This document shows, one piece after another, positions 10,010-22,029 of a stretch of 64,000 nt of DNA. The notes beneath the pieces are model-generated. The model saw only the letters and a program-made list of their open reading frames with translations, made no database searches and was not told the origin of the DNA. Where the stretch lies: NCBI GenBank assembly GCA_036346375.1, contig CM070517.1, positions 14,673,161 to 14,737,160 of the forward strand, in the 5' to 3' direction. Positions within the stretch are counted from its first letter, which is position 1, and the number at the start of each line of letters is the position of its first letter. This DNA is from Guadua angustifolia (Eukaryota; Streptophyta; Magnoliopsida; Poales; Poaceae). The position numbers were made by a program, and so were the translations under genes.

Positions 10010-13000
10010 TGTAACACCCCAATTTTTGCTTTTCTTGCATTTTTATGGTATTTTGAATTTTTGGGAATTTCTGGAATTTATTTGGATTTATTTGGAATTA
10101 TTTGGATTTATTTTGAATTAAACCATTTATCAACATAATTAAATAATAGAAAAGTTAAAATAAAATTTTGCTGGAAATATTTTATTTGAGTCACAAATGT
10201 CCTAAAATATTTTTAAGAATTTTTCCAGAATTTTTCTAGTATTGTTAATGCCCCAAATAAATTATTTTATTTTCGTAATTATTTTTAATTGAAAAAAATT
10301 AAAAATCCAAATGAACAAAGATCGGGCCGAGTATCAGGCGTCTGTTCGGAAAAACCCTAGCGTGGTGGCGCTCGATCTTCATCCGACGGTTCACGTTATG
10401 CCACGTCGACCAATCCTATTCATCACCGGATTCCGCCGCCGCTGCCGTGTGGGCCTCGGTTTCGCGATTTTCACGAAGTCGAGGGCGCTATTTAATGCGC
10501 CGCCACCGGGTTAGATCCCCACTTTGCGCCGCACCGTCCAGTACACTCCAACGCCGCCGAAGTCGCTGTCGCCTCGCCGACGAGCTCGCCAAGTCTTCGA
10601 CCCTCGCCGCACTTCTTCGCGCTGTTTAAATGCCACGGTGATCCTCCGTCATCGCCGTTGGTCCTTGAGTCCTCTCGCCGAGCCGCGTCGAGCGTTATTT
10701 CTTCACGCGGAGAAGCACGGAACGCCGCGCCACGTCTTCGTCTCCGTCTCCGGTTGGACCACGCCGCCGCAACGTCGCCGGGATTCGCGAGCTTCGCCAG
10801 CCGGACGATCTCCATCCGACCGCTGAGGTGAGCCCACGTCGCCTTAGGAACAGTGAACTCCAACTTCAAACCTCCGCCTTTAGATGCAAATCCGAGGGCA
10901 GCCGTAGTGCCACGTCGCTCTTCACTGTGCATGAGACGCTGACACGGCGGACCCACACGCCGATCGCCGACGAGCGATCGCGGCACGCGGTCACTGACAA
11001 CACGGACCCACATGTCAGTCGCACTTTGTGCTGCGCATGAGTCGCTGACAGCACGGGCCCACCCGTCAGCCGCCGCGATCGCGGCGTGTGACGCCACAGA
11101 TTGACGCTCATCTTGACGCACGGTGGGACCCACTGTCGTGAGAGAGCGAGTCGCGATGACGTCGGACGGAGCCGGTCGGTGGCGTCGGCAAGGCCACGTG
11201 TCGTTCTGTGGTGGCGACACGTGTCACCGATGACGCAATAATTAATTTTCCGAAAAAGAAAATACTTATTTAAATCGGGTTATTGATTTTAAATGTATTC
11301 TGAAACTTCAAATGCTTATAACTTTTGCGTTTTAACTCCGATTTGAGTGATTCCAATTTCTATAAATTTGTAAAATTGTGATCTTTCTGTTTATGAATTT
11401 TAATTGAATTTTTTAGCACTGTTTGTCTACTGTTTATTTATTTTATTGTTTTGTATACGTTACGCGTAGACGTTGAAGTCCCCGACGGTTTCGAGGGAGA
11501 GGTTCTGACCCAGGAGCAAGCTCAAGAACCAGAACCAACACTTTTTGAAGGCAAGTTGTGTTTGATCATGTTGAACCTATTAGAGCAAATTATTTTGATT
11601 TAAACTATTGCATGCTAATTTGATAGAAAAGATTTTGAATAAGTTTTGGGATTAGTTAAATGCCTAAGTTGCTGTATGCCACCTTGTCATATATAATTGT
11701 AGGCCATGAATCTTTTGTCACCCTAGGTTATGGATTAACAGTTGGACATTTATAATTTGCCAACATGGGTTGAGTAGACCGAAGTAGTATGCTTAGCCCT
11801 CGCCACGGACATTTCATGATTTTGGAATACCAAAGTAAATCTTGACTTAATGAGATATTGAACATGCTTTGTGAATGAGACATGTGTTATTGAGTTGATG
11901 ATGGCACGTGGTGCAATGGTAAAGAACCGGGGTGGGAAAATGATTTAGACTGGGGCAAATGGCAAGATTGTTTCTGGTGGGCCAAGAGTGGCAACTGGGC
12001 GGTCGTATTTGGTTTTTATTGGTTTTGGATAATTGAGATCACACTTGGTTAGTCTTGCCTCGGTCAACTAAGGACTTAACCTTGCGAGCATTTGAACTGA
12101 GTCTTTCATACAACCACAAGCTCCGTAATGGGACGGGCTTAGCTAAGTAAACTGGGAAATCTAATCTTTGGTACTGTCGTGGTGGTGTGAGGCCCGGAGA
12201 AGCGGATGAGAACTCACATGGCGCAAGAGGGGGGCCCTGGGTGTGGTAACCAGTCCCTCTAGTGTTGAAACCTTAGCGGGCAGTACTGGGTTTAGATGGA
12301 ACTTTGGAAAGGCTTCGTTACGGTTATTTGCCTTGGTGGTATTTGACTGTATCTTGTGGGTAAAGTGTATAACCTCTGCAGAGTGTACAACCTATTCGAA
12401 TAGCCGTGCTCACGGTATTGAGCATCGCTTCATGATTACTGATCAAGGGTTAGATTTTCATGAAAATGACTTGTTTATGGAAAATGCTTGGGTTGGAAAT
12501 GCTGAATTTGACTTAGGACAGAAAAATGATTTACGATTGAAATGTTTGTGAAAGCTACTATTCCTACTACTGTTTTACTGCTTTGCAAATATACTATTGT
12601 TTATCCTGAATGCTGTACTGCTCATGAACCATATCCTATCCTTTGTACTACGCCATGCATGTAGAATATTAGAATTGCATTCATGCATGACTTCTTGAGT
12701 GCTCAAAGTACTCACCCCACAACAACACAACTTCAGCTTGAAGAAGAAGCAACACCGCCAGAGGAGGAGTATGAGGAGGAGCCGAGCGAACTAGGGAGCG
12801 AGCCACCGATTGCCTTTGGCAAATTGGTTGGCGCCACGAGTTTATTTTATTTCATTGCATTTGAATATTATAATAATTCTTAGCCTGCGAGGCGATATCT
12901 TGTAACTTGACCATAAGGTCGATCAACTAGTTTGAGTATTTAATCAAAGTACTTATTATTTCATTGGTTATGACTGTGATATGTACCAATGTTGAGACTG

Positions 13001-13070
13001 TGTGCACTAGCGTGATCCTGGACTAGTGCTGAATACACAGAGGGTCCGGATTTGCACTTCGGTCCCGACA
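10010..13070 (+). repeat. 3' LTR of chromovirus A (3061 bp)
   Basis: It starts TGTAACACCCC at 10010 and ends CCCGACA at 13070, directly followed by the TGGTG duplication (13071-13075). It aligns with 1770-4855 throughout. Differences are mostly small indels and substitutions concentrated in the GC-rich block 10330-11230. The same LTR family occurs reverse-complemented at 52646-55706 and, truncated, at 48586-49006. Confidence 0.93.
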
Positions 13071-13525
13071 TGGTGGCAGTCTAACGGAGGTGGAATTGGA
13101 CGGTGTGGAGGGTCATGTTCAGCAGGGCGACGCCCTATTGAACGAAGGCCATGAGGTCGCTTGGGTTCAGTGGTGGCCAAATCTGGCACACAGAGGCAAT
13201 GGTGGCTTTGACCATGCGGTCCTCGGCCTTAGTGCGGCGCACCCTCCCCCGACGCGGCGATACCTCATCCCTCAGTGAGTCCTCTCCTGATGTGCATCCT
13301 TCCTCTGAATCGTTGTTTGTTTGTGCCTATATCACTGAAATTTGCTGATAAGATCATTTGAATGCTAGCACCTTTTGCAGTTAACCGAAAAACCAAACTG
13401 ATTTTTTTTGTTTATTTGATTCGGTTTTTGAATTTGAAGTGACAATTTCGGTTTCTAGTTTTCAAAACTAAATTTTTTTAAACTAAATACATCGAAAAAA
13501 TTGAATGCCCACCCCTATTTGTGTC

Positions 13526-13560
13526 AACCTTGGTGGTGGTTAGCTAGATTATAATATTAA
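13526..13560. other. Spacer with TAA duplication before the inverted-repeat transposon
   Basis: About 35 bp of host sequence ends in TAA (13558-13560). The same TAA follows the far end of the next element at 23771-23773. Confidence 0.5.
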
Positions 13561-13899
13561 GGAATAAGTCCATTTTACACCTTCAAACAATATAAAAAGT
13601 CCAAATAAACCCCCAAAATATAAATCTGGCTATTTAACACTCATCTATTAAAATCAGGTTAATTAACACCTATAGTGGTTTTGCCCGGTGGTTTTGCTAA
13701 TATGGCCATCGTCGATGTCCAAGACTTTGGGTTTCTTAACTAGGTTCACGTAAATTTTATTATGTGTGGGCCTTTGGATATCGAAACGAACATAATAGAA
13801 ATAATGGAAATGCTTCTTTATTAGCCAAGCAGCTATGACAAAATATTCTAAATGCAAGATGATCTACGTGATTGGAGGAGCCAATCACATATTACAGAT

Positions 13900-14386
13900 G
13901 ATGTATTATGTGAGATTGCGCGTGATGCTTGTTGTATGCGTTCATTCTCCTCCACAACGGGGGTTGACCCCCTATTTATCATTGATGAAGGGGCTGTAGT
14001 TGAATTCCAAAAGGGTGTCTTGTAATTGGGAGACCCTTTCCCGCCAAATGGTATCTTCTCACCAAAGAGCGCCTTTTCTATTGGTAACTTCCAGGCGGTT
14101 GCGTGTTTCTATCGGATAACTGTCCGCACGGAGAGCTGTACAGGAAAACAGCTTGCCCTTGACTAGTTTGCTAGTTAGGGTGGCCATGTCACTGGTCGGA
14201 GATGACCAGTGTGAAGCTAAATTTGACCATCTTTGACTGAACTTGTCAGATATCTAACTGTTCGGATAGTGATGGGCTTTTGTCAGGCGCACTATGGGCT
14301 TAAATTTGACAAGCCTATTTACCAATGCATAGTCACGGATTATTATAAAAAAGTCCTAAATAGAAAGTGGGTTTTAATTCTCATCA
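13900..14386 (-). repeat. Probable 3' LTR of Tat-1 (left border uncertain)
   Basis: On the minus strand a purine-rich 'cttggggctagc' tract (complement of 14387-14398) precedes TGATGAGAATT, which has the shape of polypurine tract plus LTR start. The right border at 14386 is therefore fairly good. The left border is guessed from the first TGATG word near 13900; no target duplication was found, because the other end of the element is missing. Confidence 0.4.
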
Positions 14387-14399
14387 GCTAGCCCCAAGT

Positions 14400-15130
14400 C
14401 TTGAGAAATAAGATTTATTACTTAAGGCTTTTCATTTTCTGTGATTGCATTGGGTTATGCACCGCTACTTGACCGATTTAGGTGCTAATATATAGGGGAT
14501 TTTTGCAATTTTCTCGATAACTGAACTAACACCTCATCATTTTTAATGCGTATGGTATATAAGGGGATGAAGATCTCCTTCTAAATCAAGAAAAGATTTG
14601 CTTTCAAGCTTTCTTTGAATGTTTTTAACTTTTCATCATCTGCTCTTATTTCTTTCTCATTAGTGATGATGAGGGTTATGATTTAAGGGAATATGTTGAA
14701 AAGTTAAAACATTTAAAGTGGATTGAAGATGATATTTGATTCAAACTTCTCTTAGTTATGCAAGCTTTTCATCTTCGATTTTCTTTTATTCTCCCATCAA
14801 GTATGACGGAGGGTATGATTAAGGAAGGAGGTGAAAAGCTTGAAGATCTTAAAGGGAGTTTGAGAATACCAACTACATCTTTAGAAAAATTATTTGAGAA
14901 TCTTTTAGATTTCAAGCCTTCTTTTAGTTCTTTAGGCTTTTCATCTTCCGTCCTTTTATCTTCTCCCATCGGATGTGATGGAGAGTATAGTTAAGGAAAG
15001 GAGGTGAAAAGTCTGAAGGTCTAAAAGGGAGTTTCAAGAAATCAGATTTTGTGTCGGTTGCCATTTATTGTAAGACATTTTACCTTTTCTTGGAAACCGA
15101 AACGGTGTCCTAAACTCTTAATCATTAGGC
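14400..15130. other. 3' spacer of Tat-1 with duplicated segment
   Basis: Non-coding. Two related stretches, about 14755-14905 and 14925-15045, share 'ttttcatcttc', 'tctcccatc', 'ggag(g)gta', 'aaggaaaggaggtgaaaag' and 'aagggagttt'. A third, weaker copy starts near 14630. Together they form imperfect tandem repeats of about 170-180 bp. A 'tatataagg' word is at 14555. Small ORFs on either strand here are by-products of the repeat. Confidence 0.5.
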
Positions 15131-15138
15131 TATATAAG
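15131..15138 (+). promoter_or_regulatory. TATA-like box ahead of the Tat-1 opposite-strand gene
   Basis: TATATAAG lies about 110 bp before the ATG at 15241 of the opposite-strand reading frame, at a plausible promoter distance with a pyrimidine-rich leader between. Tat-2 shows the same arrangement (40036-40043). The promoter role is inferred from position and sequence only. Confidence 0.5.
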
Positions 15139-15240
15139 AGGGGGTAAATCTGTTTGGATTTCTTACACCCTTACTACGTAAAATTTTCTTAAGCCTTTTT
15201 GCACCTCCTAGACTTCATCATCTTCTTCTTCCCGAACTCA

Positions 15241-18200
15241 ATGGCCATGGATAAATCCATTCTAACTAAGGGGAGGATTAAGAAATTAGAAGACCAAGAA
15301 TTGATCCCTCCTCGCACAATGCTGTGATGGGATCCTAGAGGGGAGGACACGAAGTCAAAGCCCCAGGAAGGGCGCCTCGTGTTGTTCACTACTCTGGTGA
15401 GGTTAGGTTTCCGCCTCCCAGAGGGTGAGTTTTTTGCCAATGTGCTCAACCACTACGAGATTGAGTTGCGTCATCTTCCTCCCAATTCTATCCATATTTT
15501 GAGTGTTTTGTCGTATCTTTGCGAGGTTTTCTTGTGGATTTCTCCTCTAGTTCGTATTTTTCACTTCTTTTACCAATATACTAAAAAATAGTAAAAACCA
15601 TGATCTTTTTGGGAGCACTTTTTAAACTCCAAGATAAAATAGCCTCTCAATATCCTCCTCTTTTGACCAAAGATACCAGGCATGATTACTGGAAGGAGTG
15701 GTTTTACTCAGAAATTCCCGAGAGTAGCCATCTCCATTTTACTGGGAAAGCGGCCCCGAGCTGTAGGGCTGGGCATTTTTTAACCAAAATCAAAAAGCCG
15801 AACCGAAATAACCAAAATTTTGGTTTTTTCGGTTTTCAGTTTGGTTTTAAATTTAACATAAATCGGTTTTTGGTTTTCGGTTCGGTGTTAGCAATCTAGA
15901 AACCGAAATAACCTAAAACCGAATTTTCTGCCTTCCACAAAATCCCCCAGCACAATCTTCTTATCGCCAGGCCCATCTCCCCGTCTGTCTCCAATCCCCA
16001 TCTCCCCCATCTCTAATTCACGAGCTCCCAACCCTACCAAAGCTGATCTAGCACCGCATCCTCCGCCGTCGGCCCACCACATCCTCCACGCCTAGATCGC
16101 TTGTCCCCTAGGGCCTAGGGCCCAAACCTCTAGCCGGCAAGCCCTAGATGTTTCCTCCCTCGGTGACGCCTCGAGCCGGCGATGCCTCAACGCTCCTTCC
16201 TCGGCCATGCCTACTCCGTCGTCGCTGCCTCCTCCCTCAGTGCCTCTTGAGTTCTAACCTCCTCCCATGACGTTGCCTCGAGCCAACGTCATCTACTTCT
16301 GCTTCCCCATCATCCGTCCCTAAGCAAGCAAGCACTGCCTCGCCAAGACGCCGTCCCCACGCGTCGCCTCTGGCTACTTTGCACTTCCTCTAATCCTTCA
16401 GCTGGTGAGGTACAAAGGTAGAACTCCACTTGACCACCTCCTCATAATATTGCAGATCTTTTCAATTTGCTATTTCCCTCCTTGCTTGTCCTACTTCGGT
16501 GCATTGAGAAGAGGCAGATCTTTTTAGTTTTGCTAAGATCAGTACATATGAATGCATTTTGATGTGTGCCATGCTTGCTCTAAAATTTGGTTTACCAAAG
16601 TACATATTATATTGGTGAGTGCATTCTGATGTGTGCTGTGCTTGCCCTGAAACCGAATTAACCGAACTGAATTAATTTGGTTAATTCAATTCAGTTTTTA
16701 AATTTGTTCAGTTTGGTTTGGTTTACAGTTTTCAAAAACCGAAATATTTTTAAACCAAATAAACCGAACCGAATAACCCAAATTAACTGAATGCCCACCT
16801 CTACCGAGCTGGACCAAGACCGACATGAAGAGGGAGAAGGACTCATTGGTCCTCACCGATGAGGAGAAGGACATTATAAAAATAATTGAAAAAATGGTGA
16901 ACACAGGTTTGACGGGCAGAAGATTATTTACGATTTTTTGCTCCATAAGATTAGTCCTCTGAAGAGATGGTGCTGATTCGCTTGGAGGCTAGAGGATGAC
17001 CAGGATTCGACTAAGGACGAGCCTGGAGGTAAGTGAACTCTTTATTACCAACCTCCTTAGTTTTGACTGAGGAACTATGATAAAAGTTTTTTTTACATAT
17101 ATGTTTCTTCGATCAGTGCTAACCATTGAGGAGGCCTAGTCGAGAGTTGCGTTTATGCTAGCATCTCTACTAATAGGTTCAATCTGACTGCTTTGGATGA
17201 GCGGTCATCTAGTCTAATCAGGCAAACTAATGAGTTCATAAATGAATGCATCATGGTAAGTAAAATTTTTGATCTAACTGCCTTTAGTAATTGACAATTG
17301 AATTTTATTAGATGTATGGTCGTAAGAGACCTACTGCGCAGTCTAAGGTTTCAACCTCAGCTCCTCCAGTCAAGAAGATGAGGACCAAGAGTGCTTCAAC
17401 GGTGGCAGTTTCTGCCATCGTTGAGACTAGTGTTGACCTGACCAACACTAGTCAAGTTTTGGCGCCGACCAGGGCCGTGCGCTCTAAGCATGCTCATGAC
17501 GCTGCGCAAGGCAAGAAGGTGTCATTCGCTGCGGGGACACAGACGAGGACTTCTTCCCAAGTGCACCCCAAAAAACAATTGGGAATGTTAATTTTGGCAT
17601 CTTCCGACTTTTCCCTTTGTTTAGGGTGAGAGTGATGATTCAGAGGATAATGTACATTCCTTTGATCATAAGGAGACAAAAGAAGACCTCCACTCTAGAA
17701 GCTTCTACCCTTCTTCTGTCCTGGGAGATAGACTTAGGACTCCAATGCAGGTATGAATACCTTTTATTCTAAGTATTTATTTTCAAAATTTTCTTCTTCT
17801 TTTCTTTTTTAATGTTGGATATTTATTCTCAACCCCTAGGCAATTGTTCCTAGTCCCTTTGAGGATCAGGATGTGGCTGCGTAGGTCGGTGCTGAGGCTG
17901 ACCCATTAGCTAGCCATGGACGACTAGTGAGGAAAATGTCTTAGCGCCAACTGAAGAGGCTGCTTCGACCAGGGGGCAAGTAAACCACCCGACATGGAAG
18001 GTGACAATCCTCTGGCTATTGGGGGTGAGCCAATGGTTGATCAAGATCCGCCGATCACGGAGGAGGTTGATCCTCCTCCAATGGCAATAACCAAGGTGGT
18101 CGAGATGGCCACTATCGTTGAAGAATAAACCTTTGTTAGTAGAGAGATCGAGGAATTCTCGCCTGTAGAGAAGGCATTGGTCGCTCCGACCAGTGACGAT

Positions 18201-19384
18201 GTACCGCTTGAAAGAGTGATCATCTGACCAGTGGTCTCACCACTGGCCTTTTCCTCTAGTCAACCCGACTAGAGGATTTTAAACAAGTTTTTGACAACTT
18301 GCAGGCAAAGGTATTTTTTTCTCTTTATTTCTATTTTTTGAGAAAGATAGCTCTTATCTCATTTGCTTTTTTGCTCTTTTATAGCATTCACAAGAAATTT
18401 TTGCTTTGCTAAACTAGCAGGCAAGGACATTGGTGAAAGCCAAAATAAAAAAGTAAGCATTAGCCTTTACTGTTATTTTCCCCCTTTTCTCTTATCCTTT
18501 TTTGTTCTAATAAAACTGCTCTAACACAGACAAAAAGAACAAATAAAAAAACTAGAGAATCAGCTTTTGGTGGCTCAGAATACCGCCAAGGGGTACAAAT
18601 TTGAGCTCATTGCTGCAAAGAGTACCATGAGGACAAAACTACCAGACTCCATGAAGCCTTTAAACGGAATGAAGAAAAACACCAAAGACTCTTCGAGGAG
18701 TATAAGAATACTTTTCAGGCAAAGGAGTCTGAAATAGCAGGTAAAAATATAGTTCCCAACCTACTTTTGTACTCAATTTTTTATTTAGGAAACTAAAAGC
18801 AACTATGAATTTGAACTTTACAGATTTGAAAAATATAATAAAGGCCAATAAGTCTCAAATTTTCGCTTGGGAAGAAGAGAGAGCAAATGCTGAAGAATAT
18901 AGGTCGGTAATGAAAGATGAAGTAGACAAACTCACCGACCAACTGAAATTCTTCACCAAAGATTTGGGCCACAGTTCAGAGAGGTAGGATCTCTATCTTA
19001 AACTTCATTCTTGAGCAGCTTCAGCAGATCGCGACGAATTTAAAGGGAAAAGAAATACAACTTACAAATCCGCTGTTTGAGGAGTTAGTGGAGGGAGTAA
19101 ACGATCAAATGAAGATCATCCAGAAGCAAATCTCCCTCATGGTGCAGTCCATGAAAAAAGCACTTCAAGCTTCGATTGCCTTCCAAGTAGGTACCCTCTT
19201 TGTCAAGTTGAGGCATATCTACAAGGATGTGATTGAATTGGAGAAACTGGCGCCTGACCTGAAGCTTAGCACTCAAGAAGAGATTAATAGGAAATGTGCA
19301 GAAGTAGCTTTTGCCGTCGAGACATATATGAGCAATGCAAAGATTACATATAAACAAAATGTATGGTCATATGAAAATGAATGA
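15241..19384 (+). pseudogene. Opposite-strand multi-exon gene of Tat-1 (putative gypsy-type transposon family, PF04195-like, with coiled coil)
   Basis: From ATG 15241 the frame has one stop (15328) and then a region like the Pfam family 'putative gypsy type transposon': 'LVRLGFRLPEGEF', 'LRHLPPNSI' and 'LCEVFLWI' lie at 15400-15535. A further exon (about 15630-15763) is interrupted by a hAT insertion and resumes at 16812. Later exons lie near 17312-17629, 17636-17752, 18537-18740, 18826-18985 and 19012-19384. They are separated by T-rich introns with GT/AG borders and end in Glu/Lys/Leu-rich heptads that should form a coiled coil. Its role is unknown; such opposite-strand frames recur in Tat elements. 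The stop and the insertion make this copy defective. Confidence 0.65.
15764..16803. mobile_element. About 1-kb hAT-like non-autonomous element, intact copy
   Basis: Ends TAGGGCTGGGCAT and the complement of TAGAGGTGGGCAT are flanked by the perfect 8-bp duplication CCGAGCTG (15756-15763 and 16804-16811). At 1040 bp it matches the split copy at 1200-13517 in size, in subterminal 'cggttt' repeats and in its C-rich centre with 'ccccatctc' words (15960-16400). It contains no transposase. It sits inside an exon-like part of the Tat-1 opposite-strand gene, so it is younger than that element. Confidence 0.9.
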
Positions 19385-19936
19385 GGAGAATCTCTTTTCG
19401 TGTCAAATTCTACTTCGTGTGCATTTCAGTATATATTTTTCTGAGTATATCTCTTACTAGCCCCCAACTGTTTGTGTACTGCGTGTTTGGAACACAAACA
19501 GTTTTATGAATGCCGACCAACTCCTTCACGTAGTACTTGGTATAACCAGCAGTAGATCGGAGATAAAGTCATGCTAATGAATGTCAATGCAGTAAGAATT
19601 AGCTTACAAGAAAACCCTCTATTAGGTGTTGTCTTACAATATGACCAACAGCCTTATACGTTGTGTTTAGAGTAGTTGAACAAAAAATGGTTTTCATGAA
19701 TTCTCAGAGGATTATTAGACTAGACATAATGTAGAATAAATGACAACTAGAGAAAATGATATATGTGAATGAAAAAAGGTACTTATTTACACATAGAACA
19801 TGCAAAGATGTTGGATATTTCATGTTTTGGAAAGAACTCTTTTATCTTCCATAGCAAACCGAACAGAACCTGATCATATAATCTATATTACAGTAAAAGG
19901 ACCTTCCCACTTAATAGATAATTTATTCAAGTTATA
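19385..19936. other. Spacer between Tat-1 opposite-strand gene and integrase
   Basis: Between the plus-strand stop at 19382-19384 and the minus-strand integrase end there is AT-rich sequence without a convincing frame. It would serve as the 3' untranslated region of both convergent units. Two near-identical 'acaaacag(t)' words with flanking sequence occur at 19470-19505. Confidence 0.5.
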
Positions 19937-20760
19937 CTAATTCTTGATACGTCTTAGAACCAAGTCTCCCACGTTTAATATACGTGGCTGAACTCTTTTA
20001 TTGAAATATCTTCTTAGGCCCTGCAGATAGGCCACTGACCTGATTAATGCTTGGTCTCGCTTTTCTTCTAAGAAATTGATGTCGTCTTTGCGTTGTTCTT
20101 GTTGATTAACCTGATCATAGAGAGATACCCGTGTTGTCCCTAGATAAATGTCACTTGACAACACAGCTTCTGCTCCGTAGACCAGTTAGAAAAGAATTTC
20201 TCCTGTTGCTCTTCTGATCGTTGTTCTAATGGCCCAGAGCTACGAGTAGAGGTCATTAATCTAAGCCCCTTAGCGTTTGGTAAGACGATTAAACACTGTT
20301 TTGTTTACACCTTGCATAATCTGACTATTAGCTCTTTCTACTGCTCCATTACTCTGAGAATAAGCAACTAAAGCGAAATAAATCTTTGTGCCTATTTCAT
20401 CACAATAATTTTGAAACAGACCACTAACGAACTGTGATCCATTATCAGTAATTAATCTACTAGGTATACCGAATTTAGTGACTATATTTTTCACAAAGAA
20501 TTTCTTCAAAGCTTGTGCTATAATAGATACTATAAGTTCAGCTTCTATCTATTTTGTGAATGTATCAATTGCAACAAATAAAAATTTGAGTCTATTAGTT
20601 GCTTTTGGTAAAGGTTTTACTATATCAATTCCCTATGTCAAAAATAGCCATGATAAAGGTATAACTTGCAGTTTATTAGTAGGTAAATGTACTTGCCAAG
20701 TATGAAATTGACATTGCTCAAAAGTTTTCACAAGATCATGGCATCCTGCAAAGCAGTTTG
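19937..20760 (-). pseudogene. Integrase fragments of Tat-1
   Basis: The frame 20270-20509 holds an integrase core piece with 'ITDNGSQF' (second catalytic aspartate) and 'NGAVERAN' (catalytic glutamate context). The frame 19937-20164 holds the C-terminal part ending in 'GDLVLRR', a typical beta-barrel motif. A plus-strand complement up to about 20760 carries the first-aspartate region and zinc-binding part in other frames. Broken by stops, so inactive. Confidence 0.78.
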
Positions 20761-21058
20761 CCAATAAAATCTTTGTCGGAAAGCTTTACTGACCAGTATT
20801 CTGTATGATGCATGTGCTCCACACAAAATCCTATGTATCTCATTTAACAATGTTTTTCCCTATTATTGGGTTATACATCGCATGAGAATACCATGTGTGC
20901 CCTTCCTATATAGGGTATTATCGAGAAATTTGTACAATCATGTATTTCGAATTAATTTGTCTTTTTCATGAATATCCTCAAGCAGTGTCTCATTTTCTAG
21001 ATAGGCTTTAAATGGTTTAGCCCAATCTGAATCTTGCTCAAGGACTCCAACCTAATGA

Positions 21059-21860
21059 CTAGCTGGGGATTGCTCTATGGATGTGTCTATATAAGGTAGA
21101 CATATATTCAAGAAAAACACCTATTAGAATAGGAGATCGTGAGGAGCCCAGTTTTGATAACTGGCCCACTAAGATATTATCTTTTCGTGGTATATATTGG
21201 ACTTCGAAATGACTAAAGTATTTTTTCAATTTCTTCACTTCATCCAGGTATTGAGCCATTGCTTCATCGGACGTCTTGTATTCCTTGCTAACCTAGTTTA
21301 CGATTAATTGCAAATCGCCCACCGCAAGTAGCCGACAGACTCCAAGGGATTTTGCTGCTCGGAGCCCAGCTAGAAGACTTTCATACTTTACTACATTATT
21401 GGTAGTAGGGAAGTGTATCTGTATTACATATTTTAATTGATCACCTTGAGGTGTAACCAATACTAAGCCAGCCCTCGAGCCTTTTATTTCTCAAGAACCA
21501 TCAAAGTACAGTTTCTAGTGGTCGGTATTAGTGTTATCCTCTTGTACAGAGGGTTCACTATTCATCTATTCATCGATGAAGTCTACTAAAATTTGGGACT
21601 TTATTGCTGTTTGGGCGACAAAATGGATATCAAATGACCCAAGTTCGACTGCCCACTTAGCAATCCGACTAGTTGCATCTTGGTTATGTAACGTACTTCC
21701 CAAGGAAAAAGAAGATAGTATTGTAATCTGATGCGATATGAAATAATATCTCAATTTTCTAGAAGCCATTAATAGAGCATAAAGTAATTTTTGAACCTGA
21801 GGATATCGCTCCTTAAGTCTCTGTAAGACTTCGCTTACATAATAAATGGGTTTTGAATTT
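21059..21860 (-). pseudogene. RNase H and second (archaeal-type) RNase H remnants of Tat-1
   Basis: 21566-21769 carries the end of the pol RNase H and linker ('RKLRYYF', 'AKWAVELG', 'FIDE'). 21059-21259 carries the second RNase H-like domain's terminal part ('YIPRKDN'). The pairing of two RNase H domains is characteristic of the Tat lineage. Stops separate the pieces. Confidence 0.75.
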
Positions 21861-22029
21861 GATCTCGTTCAACAATTAACACAACGCTTACCACATTGTT
21901 TGAAGCTACTAAGTATAGCGACAATTGCTCTCTAAGGTTGGGTGAGACTAGAGTGGGTGGGTTTTGCAAATAAGTCTTTTTATCATTAAAGGCTTTATCT
22001 GCTTCATCCGACCAGCAAAATTTATCGTG

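Larger units (their letters stand above)
1770..13070 (+). mobile_element. Ty3/gypsy chromovirus A (Tekay/Del type, long LTRs), decayed
   Basis: Two direct LTRs of about 3.07 kb bound a 5.15-kb interior. In order the interior holds a tRNA-Met-type primer site, gag with a zinc knuckle, protease, reverse transcriptase, RNase H, integrase, a chromodomain and a polypurine tract. The integrase-before-end order and the chromodomain place it among chromoviruses, and the very long LTRs suit the Tekay/Del clade. Rice families RIRE3 and RIRE8 come to mind from memory but are not proven. Reading frames are broken repeatedly (stop at 5594, frame changes through pol), so the copy cannot be autonomous. Confidence 0.9.
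1200..13517. mobile_element. About 1-kb hAT-like non-autonomous element, split by chromovirus A
   Basis: The left end starts TAGGGATGGGCAT and the right end is the reverse complement of TAGGGGTGGGCAT. Both sides carry the perfect 8-bp duplication TTTGTGTC (1192-1199 and 13518-13525). The two halves, 1200-1764 and 13076-13517, total about 1.0 kb without the retrotransposon between them. Subterminal parts are full of 'cggttt'/'aaaccg' words, and the middle is C-rich with repeats such as 'ttccccatt'. There is no transposase frame. It belongs to the same family as the copy at 15764-16803. Confidence 0.87.

Noticed and set aside
14758..14994. Serine/leucine-rich small ORFs in the Tat-1 spacer
   Set aside because: They follow the imperfect tandem repeat of about 170-180 bp and are not continuous with the opposite-strand gene starting at 15241.
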